Positions 7,876-15,068 of a DNA stretch of 20,104 bases are shown here, piece by piece. A program made the translations under genes and the position numbers. Positions within the stretch are counted from its first letter, which is position 1. Every line of letters begins with the position of its first letter. The stretch spans positions 1-20,104 of the IMG/VR virus record IMGVR_UViG_3300035698_002212; one strand, 5' to 3'. This DNA is from a virus. Under the pieces are notes generated by a model. It was not told the origin of the DNA. It saw nothing but the letters and a program-made list of their open reading frames with translations, and ran no database searches.

Positions 7876-9528
7876 TTATATTCTATTATTATAAAGTGCT
7901 AAAGACTCAGCAGTTGTTAATTTCCTATTATACATTCTAACACTAGAAATCCAACCATCAACTGTGAAATTGTTACCACTTCCATTACCAATATATAGAT
8001 TAGCAGCAACATCAGTATCTCTAGTGCCAGTCGGAGTTGAATTTGTATTTACAGCATATATTACTCCGTTAACACGAATAGTTGGATCATTACCAACTGC
8101 ATCTGCATCATACGATACCTCAACTAAAGCTGCCTCACCTAAAGTAACTGCTAAAGCAGTAGTATCCCATTCACCATCAGTACCACTAAAGGCTACATTG
8201 AACCTTAACTTAACCTGACCACTAGCTTCAGATATAGTATTTAAACGCCAGAAATTCTGTTTATTGAATAAGTATGAACTATTATTTTCACCATCACTAT
8301 CAATGTTAATCCACATAGCAATTGCTCCACCAGTATCCCAAATGTCAGTAATAGCAGCATCAGCAGTAACCAATCCCCAACCACCGCCTGAACCATTTAA
8401 AATTATAGCGTTTCCAACTTGCCCTTGACCCCATGTGGCAGTTGTTAGCACTAAATCATTCTTATTAAATGTGCTATCAGCAGCAGTTCCAGTTCCTTCA
8501 TTTAATTTCCAGTGAGCTACTAAATCTTCATCAGATGGTAATTCGGATATATCAGAACTACCATATAGAGTATCAAAATATGTTTTAAGAAATGCTTTAG
8601 AATTTGTCCAAGTTATTTTTTTAAGCACACCAGCGGCAGTTAATGAAGTGGCTATGAAGTCTGAATCGTTTGGAGTTGCATCATCAGCACCACCGATTAA
8701 AGCTCCTATTTTAACAGCAGTTTCATCACCAGTGTTAGCTCCTGCGACTGAAGAAGCGCCAGCTCCTAAAGTTAATACAGAGCTATTTGCGCCAGCTCCT
8801 TTAAGACCAACGCTACCAGTATCTACTACTAACGCAGTCGTAAGAGTGGCATTAGTTACTGTGTCTGCGTTACCTGCGGTGGCTGCTTTACCTGAAGTGT
8901 CTTGATTACCAGCAGCGTTTACACCAGGAAGATTTATATTAGCACTACCATCAAATGATACACCACCTATAGTCCTCGCTGTTTTTAAAGTCTCAGCAGT
9001 AGTTGCTTCACCAGAAGTACAGACTGTGTTATCGCCAGTATTATTACCAGAATGAGACCCACCACCTAATGTTGTGCTTTCGGTGACTGTTATTGTTTTT
9101 CCGGCTGTTATTATTAAACCATGTACTCCTGTGATTACCGCAGCATGAGTAGCTATCGATCCGGCTACTTCGTAAGCTGCAGATAAATCAGGAACATCAG
9201 CAGCTAAAATAGCTGCCCATGCTGGTACAGCTGAAATAGCTCCATCGCCAGTTTGTGTTAAAAATTTCTTTGCAGTTGTTGCGTTTCCAGCTAGTCTGGC
9301 CCATTTAGGAGTTGCGTTACCATGAACTATATCGCCAAGCACTGGACTTGCTGCAGTAGTGTCTGTATGAGTTGCTGATAAAAAATCATGCGCAGTTGAA
9401 GCATCAGAAACCAATACTCGATGAGTAGTTGGATCAACATAGATAGTTACCGGAGTAACACCATCAGCGTTTGATACTCCAATTAATGTTGGAACTCGAT
9501 TATCGTCTCTTTTTGCGTTATCTGTCAT
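7876..9528 (-). CDS. Tail fibre with N-terminal module and C-terminal LamG-like domain
   Basis: The protein has 550 residues. Residues 4-41 carry the cassette module (KRDDNRVPTLIGVSNADGVT then PVTIYVDPTTHRVLVS). Residues 45-135 hold a segment typical of environmental tail fibres (FLSATHTDTTAASPVLGDIV, KWARLAGNATTAKKFL). Residues 183-215 have TARTIGGVSFDGSANINLPG, then NQDTSGKAATA, a motif of T4-type long-fibre repeats. Residues about 336-550 form a concanavalin/LamG-like sandwich (LVAHWKLNEGTGTAADST ... AIAMWINIDSDGENNSS ... DGWISSVRMYNRKLT), a fold that often binds sugars. This layout is anchor, shaft, receptor-binding head, so it probably meets the host surface. It starts 7 bases after the stop of the 91-residue gene. 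A role as fibre is likely; the ligand is unknown. Confidence 0.8.
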   Translation of the reverse strand: MTDNAKRDDNRVPTLIGVSNADGVTPVTIYVDPTTHRVLVSDASTAHDFLSATHTDTTAASPVLGDIVHGNATPKWARLAGNATTAKKFLTQTGDGAISAVPAWAAILAADVPDLSAAYEVAGSIATHAAVITGVHGLIITAGKTITVTESTTLGGGSHSGNNTGDNTVCTSGEATTAETLKTARTIGGVSFDGSANINLPGVNAAGNQDTSGKAATAGNADTVTNATLTTALVVDTGSVGLKGAGANSSVLTLGAGASSVAGANTGDETAVKIGALIGGADDATPNDSDFIATSLTAAGVLKKITWTNSKAFLKTYFDTLYGSSDISELPSDEDLVAHWKLNEGTGTAADSTFNKNDLVLTTATWGQGQVGNAIILNGSGGGWGLVTADAAITDIWDTGGAIAMWINIDSDGENNSSYLFNKQNFWRLNTISEASGQVKLRFNVAFSGTDGEWDTTALAVTLGEAALVEVSYDADAVGNDPTIRVNGVIYAVNTNSTPTGTRDTDVAANLYIGNGSGNNFTVDGWISSVRMYNRKLTTAESLALYNNRI

Positions 9529-9535
9529 ATTGTTA

Positions 9536-9811
9536 TTATGTTGTTTTTATCAAAAGTTTATTACTAACTGAGTCTATATAAATAGCTACAGGAGTTAATC
9601 CATCTGCACTAGAAACGCCAAGCAGTGTAGTCACTCTGTTATTATCTCTAGTTGCGTTATCACCAGATTTATCACTACCAGTCACTCCATCATCAGTATC
9701 TATAGCATGAGTAGTCGGGTCCAACCTAACGTTTAATGGAGTCTCACCATCAGCGTTTGATGTTCCTAGCATTGTTGAGACACGATTGCTGTCTTTTCTT
9801 GCATCCGTCAT
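9536..9811 (-). CDS. Tandem-module protein, likely fibre base or adaptor
   Basis: The protein has 91 residues and is built almost wholly of two copies of the module at the N-terminus of the next gene. Copy 1 spans 4-38 (ARKDSNRVSTMLGTSNADGE then TPLNVRLDPTTHAID). Copy 2 spans 53-90 (ATRDNNRVTTLLGVSSADGL then TPVAIYIDSVSNKLLIK). A Gly/Asp-rich hinge separates them. Its ATG overlaps the stop of the coiled-coil gene (ATGA at 9808-9811), and it ends with two stop codons in a row before the fibre gene. The shared module suggests a common attachment site or hetero-oligomer with the fibre. I do not know the module's fold. Confidence 0.7.
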   Translation of the reverse strand: MTDARKDSNRVSTMLGTSNADGETPLNVRLDPTTHAIDTDDGVTGSDKSGDNATRDNNRVTTLLGVSSADGLTPVAIYIDSVSNKLLIKTT

Positions 9812-10527
9812 AATTCAATACCTAAATGTTTTTTAGCTTTTTCTAGCGCTTCGTAATTACTAATTAACCTACGCTCCCTAATATACAAATCTTCTTCCCT
9901 TTTATTTTGTGACACTCGACGGCCAGCAATAGCTTCCTCAGTAACTCGTACTGTTTCAATGTCCTTGTCAATTTTATTTCTTCTATCATCGAGCAGAATT
10001 ACTGCCTTGTAGTATTCAGTCCATTTAGTCAAAATTGATTGCGATGAAACCTTAACAGCTCCTTCCTGTTTTTTTATGCCTTCTTCTCTTGTATTTAACT
10101 TTTCATCACATTCATTTAAATACTGCTCCCGATCTTTGTTATCCTCAGCATTTTCTTGATTTTGTTCGCTTATAGCGTCAACTGTTTCTTTGTACTTATC
10201 GACTTCTTCGGCCCGATCGTTAGAGCTTTTTAAAATACCTTCTGCATTTTCTAAAATTTTATCTATAGGTTTAAGTAAATCCATTTTTTCATTCCTTAAA
10301 GCTTCAACCTCTTGAGATACCTTCGCTTTTTCTTTTTTCTTTTCTTGTTTGTAAATAACCAAATCAGCATCAATTTTATTGATTTCTTCTTTAGCATCAT
10401 CCCTAGCTTTGTTTATTTCCCTAGCTAGTCTGTTTTCTTCGCTGGCAAGTTTTTGTGTACGAACGTGAGCTTGCTCTTCATTCACTGATGATTGACTTTT
10501 TATTTCATCTGGGTTTAATAATTCCAT
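9808..10527 (-). CDS. Long charged coiled-coil protein, fibre cassette (copy A)
   Basis: The protein has 239 residues. Nearly the whole length is Lys/Glu/Asp-rich heptads (NRLAREINKARDDAKEEINK, IDADLVIYKQEKKKEKAKVS, LNTREEGIKKQEGAVKV), with one less regular stretch around SILTKWTEYYKAVILLDDRR. No membrane segment or catalytic motif is seen. It is the first gene after the terminator-like hairpin and so opens the fibre cassette. It resembles the 160-residue coiled coil at the other end of the cassette in composition and in the LNxREg-KKxE pattern. It may be a fibre shaft, an assembly scaffold or a chaperone. The function is unknown. Confidence 0.7.
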   Translation of the reverse strand: MELLNPDEIKSQSSVNEEQAHVRTQKLASEENRLAREINKARDDAKEEINKIDADLVIYKQEKKKEKAKVSQEVEALRNEKMDLLKPIDKILENAEGILKSSNDRAEEVDKYKETVDAISEQNQENAEDNKDREQYLNECDEKLNTREEGIKKQEGAVKVSSQSILTKWTEYYKAVILLDDRRNKIDKDIETVRVTEEAIAGRRVSQNKREEDLYIRERRLISNYEALEKAKKHLGIEL

Positions 10528-10546
10528 AAAGTATATAAATATAACA

Positions 10547-10590
10547 AAAAGACTACTGCCGCAATTAAATGCTACTACAAGTAGTCTTTT
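10547..10590 (-). terminator. Terminator-like stem-loop between head and fibre blocks
   Basis: The sequence AAAAGACTACT (10547-10557) pairs perfectly with AGTAGTCTTTT (10580-10590), an 11-bp stem with a 22-base loop, flanked on both sides by A/T tracts so that transcripts of either strand end in U-rich sequence. On the minus strand it lies after the stop of the 178-residue gene. A second shorter pairing (ACTAC with GTAGT, 10572-10583 region) competes for the same arm. The stem is AT-rich, so termination may be partial. Confidence 0.55.
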
Positions 10591-10630
10591 CGCAATTTCT
10601 TATTAGATTCATTACTTCAGGTTAAGCTTA

Positions 10631-11167
10631 TTAGGCCTCACCATCCTTACTTTTAACTTCTTCAGTTTTTGCTGGGTCCTCGTAACCGGCATCATCATCT
10701 GATGATTCGCCATCTTCTACCTTACCAATGACCTGTGGTTTTCCACCCGGTCCAGTTTGTGGGGTAGCGTTAGCGTCGAATTGATCGATTGGCTGTCTAG
10801 GAATAGGTTTGACGTTCATTGATGGTTCGTCATTACTATATTCATCACCTTCTCTTATTTCCAAATTATCTTCTACTGCTATTTCCTCTACTATAAACGC
10901 CTTGTGAAAGATGTCCATAAATACAGGAACTTGATCTGGTTTTTTGGGAGAAGTGTACTCTTCCTTTTTACTATCAGTCAATACTTGGTTAGTTAGATGT
11001 TTAGCAAAATGCCTAGCAATTAAATGCGGATAAGCTTGTTTTGCTCCAGACTTGAATGTGTAAGGCTTGCCATCCCAGTAACCTGTAAATGGCGCTTCGG
11101 TGAAGTTGTGAAAGACATATCTTAGGGACACTCTCTCACCGTTTTCGTTTGTGACTTCGTTGTTCAT
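10631..11167 (-). CDS. Head-block protein of unknown function with acidic tail
   Basis: The protein has 178 residues. The N-terminal half is compact, with NFTEAPFTGYWDGKPYTFKS (21-40) and HLIARHFAKHLTNQVL (48-63), a pattern that recurs in phage proteins encoded near capsid genes. The C-terminal third is low-complexity, Pro/Gly then Asp/Glu-rich (GKVEDGESSDDDAGYEDPAK), and probably disordered. No membrane span or catalytic motif is seen. It is the last gene of the head block, followed by the terminator-like hairpin. It may be a minor capsid or head-completion protein; this is from position only. Confidence 0.65.
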   Translation of the reverse strand: MNNEVTNENGERVSLRYVFHNFTEAPFTGYWDGKPYTFKSGAKQAYPHLIARHFAKHLTNQVLTDSKKEEYTSPKKPDQVPVFMDIFHKAFIVEEIAVEDNLEIREGDEYSNDEPSMNVKPIPRQPIDQFDANATPQTGPGGKPQVIGKVEDGESSDDDAGYEDPAKTEEVKSKDGEA

Positions 11168-11241
11168 AGTTTTTAATATACATATATTGGCGAGGTGATT
11201 CCAATAATTTTTATAAGCACCGTCTTTTTATTGATCCCACC

Positions 11242-11261
11242 TCCGCCCAGAATAGGGCGGA
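11242..11261 (-). other. GC-rich stem-loop in a 112-base spacer
   Basis: The bases TCCGCCC (11242-11248) pair with GGGCGGA (11255-11261), a 7-bp stem with loop AGAATA, strikingly GC-rich in an AT-rich spacer (11168-11279). It lies 18 bases after the stop of the decoration-like gene on the minus strand. No U-tract follows on that strand, so a simple intrinsic terminator is unlikely; an RNA-processing or 3'-end-protecting hairpin is possible. Nothing else is seen in this spacer. Confidence 0.5.
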
Positions 11262-11279
11262 AATGAGAGCAAAACTTGT

Positions 11280-12023
11280 CTACATAATAGCTAAATCGAT
11301 CAGAGCGTATTCTCCGGTGATTCCTGTTGCCATGTGGTAACCAAGGATATTAGTTGCAGCGATTGCAGGCGCACAAGAGCCAGAAGTTCCGCCTTGTAGC
11401 GAACCAACTGCTTCACTAGCAACACCACTTCCAGTAAATAATACTGAAGCTGGGCCTCTGGTTTGAATCCAACCGTAATAATCAGCGGTTAGAACTCTAT
11501 GTGGGACACCTACTACAGCGCCAGTTGGAGTACCGGGTTCAATCACAATTCCACTGTACTTATGAGGAGTCACAATAAAATTGGATGCTGTAGTTATAGC
11601 TACCTGCAAAGGATCATCTAAGGTAATTACGGCACCAACGGCTGCGGTAACAGCAGTATTGCCTTTAATTTTATATAGATAACCTTGTCCGGGAGTCACA
11701 ACAATTGACATGTATCCACCAGCTAACTGATTAGCAGTTAGAGTGATAGAATCAGCTACAGTAATTTCAGTACCACCGATTGCTACACCAGCAGAAGGGG
11801 TCAAGCCTCCTGATGGTTGAAGGTTGGTAGCATCCAAAGCAGAGCTTTGATATACCTTACCAGCCACTGTTGCTGTACCGCCACACTTTGCGTAACGGAA
11901 TCCACGCCCATCAGCGGTTTCAACGTATGATCCAAGATCATGTTGAGACACGCTATTTTCTTCCCAGATTCCTTGAGCGACAATCTGAGGAAAACCTGTT
12001 AGGTTTGTTTCATTTGATGTCAT
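11280..12023 (-). CDS. Probable head decoration / minor capsid protein
   Basis: The protein has 247 residues and is beta-rich. Near the start is VSQHDLGSYVETADGRGFRY (25-44), then AKCGGTATVAGKVYQS, a style shared by phage proteins encoded just after capsid genes. The middle has ITVADSITLTANQLAGGYMS and IVVTPGQGYLYKIKGNTAV, a strand-turn pattern suggesting a jelly-roll or barrel. The C-terminus has YYGWIQTRGPASVLFTGSG, a pattern seen in capsid-associated beta proteins. No signal or membrane segment is seen. It follows the beta-helix gene by 60 bases and closes with the GC-rich hairpin. A decoration role is inferred from position and fold. Confidence 0.55.
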   Translation of the reverse strand: MTSNETNLTGFPQIVAQGIWEENSVSQHDLGSYVETADGRGFRYAKCGGTATVAGKVYQSSALDATNLQPSGGLTPSAGVAIGGTEITVADSITLTANQLAGGYMSIVVTPGQGYLYKIKGNTAVTAAVGAVITLDDPLQVAITTASNFIVTPHKYSGIVIEPGTPTGAVVGVPHRVLTADYYGWIQTRGPASVLFTGSGVASEAVGSLQGGTSGSCAPAIAATNILGYHMATGITGEYALIDLAIM

Positions 12024-12083
12024 GATGGTTTATGGTTAATTTTTTTATTATATTTTTCGACCTTAAGTCTTATCTAGTTCTTA

Positions 12084-13049
12084 CTAAGCACCTGATGCTA
12101 CAACTACTGTTCCTTCTCCGCCCCAACAATTAGCAACACCCACTTCGTCATTGGCTGCTGGAATTTCAATCTTAGCAGTAGAGTTAGCCAATACAGCATT
12201 TGGTCCATCATTGAAGTTAGAGTTAGAAATTAGACCAGTACATCCATCCACCACTGTGATGAACTTAGTAGCTAGGTCAAAGTTACAGTGATCAACGTTC
12301 ACGTCTTTTGAATTTTCCAAAGACAAATGTAATGCAACTGCTGCACCATTATTTGATTTGAAGTTACAATACTCAATAGTGTGTCCGTTGTTCGGTAGCG
12401 TATTACAATCAAGATTGATCGCAAGAGAATCAGTACCTAAAGCGTTAGTACAGCGACTTATTAATGAAGAATAACCTCCATATACGCTAATACCGCCGTA
12501 AGTAGCTGATGCGTTCTTAAAGTAACAATCCTGAATTACTGCTCCAACTGATCCAGCTAAAGTAGCATATCCGGCAACACCCTGTAGGCGTACACCGTAA
12601 GTACCACTATTTCTAGTACAGTTGAATTGTAAGCCCTTTAATTGAACATACGGAGCATTCACCGTCATTAGTGCTACTGCTGTAGCGTTCTTAATCTTAG
12701 GACCGCCGAATGGTTGAAGTAGCCCTGTGCCACTCATACCAATAATTTTTAATCCGTACTTAGCATAGATGACAGTTAAATCTTCTTCGTAAGTACCGGG
12801 TTCTGAAGCGTCTGCGTCAGGAGCGACTGCTCTTACATAAAGCTCGTCTCTTGCTGCTGAAGCATCGATTCCAGCTTGAATAGTAGCAAATGCCAAATTC
12901 GGAGTAGTTCCGTTATTGTTATCGCTTCCGTTATCTTTATCTACATACCTAACGCTTGCGAAATCATCGCAACCGCCAAGTACTTCACTAGAAAGAACTT
13001 TCAAGCCACCGCTTTTCATCTCTGGGATGTATTCGTTTAATAGTCTCAT
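12084..13049 (-). CDS. Right-handed beta-helix protein in the head block
   Basis: The protein has 321 residues. Residues 34-58 (RYVDKDNGSDNNNGTTPNLA then FATIQ) are the usual entry to a parallel beta-helix of the pectate-lyase-like type. Repeating rungs follow: YVQLKGLQFNCTRNSGTYGV, AVIQDCYFKNASATYGGISV, SSLISRCTNALGTDSLAINL, HTIEYCNFKSNNGAAVALHL, DVNVDHCNFDLATKFITVVD, LISNSNFN. Each rung has an N-x-F/C pattern. No clear catalytic Asp/Glu cluster is visible, so a structural or binding role is more likely than an enzyme. It sits directly after the major capsid gene rather than with tail spikes. Its ATG lies inside an 11-bp inverted repeat. It may be a capsid-surface fibre or decoration. Confidence 0.75.
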   Translation of the reverse strand: MRLLNEYIPEMKSGGLKVLSSEVLGGCDDFASVRYVDKDNGSDNNNGTTPNLAFATIQAGIDASAARDELYVRAVAPDADASEPGTYEEDLTVIYAKYGLKIIGMSGTGLLQPFGGPKIKNATAVALMTVNAPYVQLKGLQFNCTRNSGTYGVRLQGVAGYATLAGSVGAVIQDCYFKNASATYGGISVYGGYSSLISRCTNALGTDSLAINLDCNTLPNNGHTIEYCNFKSNNGAAVALHLSLENSKDVNVDHCNFDLATKFITVVDGCTGLISNSNFNDGPNAVLANSTAKIEIPAANDEVGVANCWGGEGTVVVASGA

Positions 13050-13098
13050 AATGGTTGTTTTTTATAGGATTCATCCTTTTACAGATAAACCATTATGA
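13046..13098 (-). promoter_or_regulatory. Inverted repeat covering the beta-helix gene start codon
   Basis: The bases TCATAATGGTT (13046-13056) are perfectly complementary to AACCATTATGA (13088-13098). On the minus strand the first arm met is just after the capsid stop, and the second arm contains the ATG of the beta-helix gene (13047-13049). A nested hairpin AGGA-TTCA-TCCT (13066-13077) lies inside the loop. If it folds in mRNA it would bury the start codon and lower translation relative to the capsid gene. The inverted repeat is directly seen; the function is inferred. Confidence 0.5.
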
Positions 13099-13099
13099 A

Positions 13100-14119
13100 T
13101 TAAACACCTGTAATAGCTGTTAATTTACCATGTCGTTTCGGATTCTTTGTAACGAACTGTCCACCGAAGTAAACGTGTCCAACTACAGCGCCAGCATTTG
13201 CTGGAATAATCCAATCGCTCCATGAGAAACCTAATCCCATTGGTGCTGGGTAGTCATTCCCTTCGACTTGAGACTTGTAAGCTACCGGTTTGGCAAATTT
13301 ATAAGGTAATGCGTACCAATCAAGGTCCTCTTCTCTAACAGCGATCAATGCACCAGAAGTACATTTTTCATCCATTAGAATTGGTTTACCGTTATAAGAT
13401 AGAGCGGTGAAACCAGTGCCAGCAGATAGTCCTTTCATTAAAGAAGCATCCTTAGTAATTCGCTCTTGAGGGCGAAGTAACTGACCGTAGTAATTAAAGA
13501 TAGCCTCAGTGGTATAAAATGCACTAGGCTTTTGAGCGCCTGTTGCAGTATTAATCCAAAGAGTGTCAACTTTAGCAAGAGTAAGAGTACCGCCAGAAGC
13601 AGTAACTGTACCTTGTAGAGTTGAATAGGTTGCTCGGCTTAAACCACCGATGTTTGCAACGGATGTACCGTCGTCGACTAGAGCGCCTAGTCCTAGTGGG
13701 TCTTTGTTTACGTTTCCTGTTCCATCTCCATAGAAAATAGTACCGAGGTCGTCGGCCATATCCTCTGTGTCAGATTGAATGGTAAGCTTCATCAGATCCA
13801 AAATTTTTGCATCTGTGTCTGCTACTGAAAGCTCATCACCGGGTAATGCGCAAGTAATTTGATAGAATGATGGAGTAAACTCCATGTACTGGCGGTTGTC
13901 TGTAGCTGCGACAGAAAATGTGTCAAAGCCACGAAACGATTTACCAGTTGTGTTCTTTGAGATTTTTACGGGTACTCTCAAAGTACGACCACTCCAAGAT
14001 TTTGCTGCACGCACAACACGTTGGAAAAGAACATTTGACCCAAGGATAGTATCAACCACATAAGGCAAGTATTCTTGCGCAATAGTGGTTTGCACCCTTT
14101 GTCCATATAGTTCAGTCAT
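13100..14119 (-). CDS. Major capsid protein, HK97-like fold
   Basis: The protein has 339 residues. The start has TTIAQEYLPYVVDTILGSNV, an N-arm helix common in short-tailed phage capsid proteins, followed by RTLRVPVKIS and a strand-rich E-loop-like region (SFRGFDTFSVAATDNRQYME). The spine-helix region is LDLMKLTIQSDTEDMADDLG, then TIFYGDGTGN. The C-terminal part has ALSYNGKPILMDEKCTSG, then LDWYALPYKFAKPVAY and DWIIPANAGAVVGHVYFGG, with the usual closing strands of HK97-type shells. Its length and position directly after the scaffold-like gene and 50 bases before the beta-helix gene fit the usual order. No prohead protease was recognised between portal and capsid. The shell assembles around the scaffold and matures on DNA packaging. 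Confidence 0.85.
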   Translation of the reverse strand: MTELYGQRVQTTIAQEYLPYVVDTILGSNVLFQRVVRAAKSWSGRTLRVPVKISKNTTGKSFRGFDTFSVAATDNRQYMEFTPSFYQITCALPGDELSVADTDAKILDLMKLTIQSDTEDMADDLGTIFYGDGTGNVNKDPLGLGALVDDGTSVANIGGLSRATYSTLQGTVTASGGTLTLAKVDTLWINTATGAQKPSAFYTTEAIFNYYGQLLRPQERITKDASLMKGLSAGTGFTALSYNGKPILMDEKCTSGALIAVREEDLDWYALPYKFAKPVAYKSQVEGNDYPAPMGLGFSWSDWIIPANAGAVVGHVYFGGQFVTKNPKRHGKLTAITGV

Positions 14120-14123
14120 TATC

Positions 14124-14167
14124 GTAGAGGTTAGTTTTTTAAAAAATTAATTAATTAAAACCTCCAC
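14124..14167 (-). promoter_or_regulatory. Stem-loop in the capsid gene leader
   Basis: On the minus strand GTGGAGGTT (14159-14167) pairs with AACCTCTAC (14124-14132), nine pairs with one G-U, ending 4 bases before the capsid ATG at 14119. The loop is an A/T palindrome (TTAATTAATTAA and TTTTTTAAAAAA). The G-U pair would be A-C on the other strand, which fits a minus-strand RNA. It may control stability or translation of the capsid message. The only SD-like GGAGG in the area lies in this stem, about 40 bases upstream of the start, too far for normal pairing. Confidence 0.45.
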
Positions 14168-14179
14168 CTTTAAATCAAC

Positions 14180-14977
14180 TTACCATGGTCGATTTTGTTC
14201 AAAATCTTTTGATGTTTTATAGGCTTTGGTTTTTCCTTCGCCTTTCGATTCAGAGGTAGTAGCTGCTGCAACTTTCTTACGATCGTTAACATCATCGGCT
14301 GACTTCTTACCAGTGCCTTTAGAGATCATCCTCCAACCGGCTTTGTAATTCCATCTACCTTGTGAGTCTACTAAATCGTTGTCAATCACAGTTTTTAATA
14401 GCTTGTTAGGATCAATTTTAGCTCCATCGGGATTGAGTTTTGTATCACTCTCAATAGATGCTATTTCGGTCCTCATGTAAGTGGTAGCATCCTCGACCGC
14501 CTTGCTTTCGGCTGTTTTAGCTTCAGTCATACGATTAATCGTACGTTCTTCGGCCTCCTTAATCTTAGCATCTTGGTCTTTTTGGTAAGCTGACCACTGT
14601 TTTTCGGTTCCTCCAAACCAATCTGGTATTTCGCTCTGATCTGCATTGTCCTCTCTGGCTTTTGCAAAATCTTCACGAATTGACTTGATGTCATCCTGAT
14701 GGCGAGATTCTTGAGTGTTAAAACGAGTTTCCCACTCTTCCTCTCTTTGCTTCCATCTTGGATGTTCATGGAACGGTTTATTATCATCTGCGGTAGTTGA
14801 CGCATCATCTGCATCATCTGTTCCGTCATCTGAATGAGAATTTTCCCCCTCATCCGGCTGGGTGTCATCCGTTTTGTTTTCTTCGGCTGGCGAGTCCGCA
14901 GAGGTTGCATCCCCTGTTCCCTCTCCGAAAGGATTAGCACCTTCCTGAGGAACATCTGCCATAGCGTTATCTGTCAT
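14180..14977 (-). CDS. Putative capsid scaffolding protein
   Basis: The protein has 265 residues. Residues 1-67 are very acidic and disordered (ENKTDDTQPDEGENSHSDDG). Residues 69-84 (FHEHPRWKQREEEWET) form a motif frequent at the start of the helical part of phage scaffold proteins. Residues about 72-170 are charged helices (SIREDFAKAREDNAD, KIKEAEERTINRMTEAKTAE). The C-terminus is Lys/Ser-rich (KGEGKTKAYKTSKDFEQNRP), as in scaffolds whose basic tail binds the capsid protein. It lies between portal and capsid genes, the usual place. A possible sigma70-type promoter lies just upstream. It would guide shell assembly and then leave. The call is from composition and position. Confidence 0.75.
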   Translation of the reverse strand: MTDNAMADVPQEGANPFGEGTGDATSADSPAEENKTDDTQPDEGENSHSDDGTDDADDASTTADDNKPFHEHPRWKQREEEWETRFNTQESRHQDDIKSIREDFAKAREDNADQSEIPDWFGGTEKQWSAYQKDQDAKIKEAEERTINRMTEAKTAESKAVEDATTYMRTEIASIESDTKLNPDGAKIDPNKLLKTVIDNDLVDSQGRWNYKAGWRMISKGTGKKSADDVNDRKKVAAATTSESKGEGKTKAYKTSKDFEQNRPW

Positions 14978-15038
14978 AAAATTACGATCTACTATTTGTC
15001 AACGCCGTAGAACGAGAGCGCACTTATTAATTAATTTA

Positions 15039-15068
15039 ATTGTAGCATATTATGTTCTAGTATATCAA
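15039..15068 (-). promoter_or_regulatory. Possible sigma70-type promoter for scaffold and capsid genes
   Basis: On the minus strand TTGATA (15063-15068) and TACAAT (15039-15044) are separated by 18 bases, near the consensus for a -35/-10 pair. It overlaps the stop codon of the 52-residue gene and lies 61 bases before the scaffold ATG. In AT-rich DNA such matches arise by chance, so this is only a candidate. Confidence 0.35.

Noticed and set aside
7964-8905. Plus-strand open frames opposite the tail fibre gene
   Set aside because: They mirror the Ala/Thr/Gly-rich fibre repeats and have Pro/Ala/Val-rich composition typical of antisense shadows.
9528-9540. Possible frameshift joining the 91-residue protein to the fibre
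   Set aside because: Two stop codons in a row end the first gene and the second has its own ATG seven bases on; no slippery sequence is seen.
14527-14955. 142-residue minus-strand frame inside the scaffold gene
   Set aside because: It is Met/Arg/Lys-rich and out of frame with a well-supported scaffold reading; no motif supports it.
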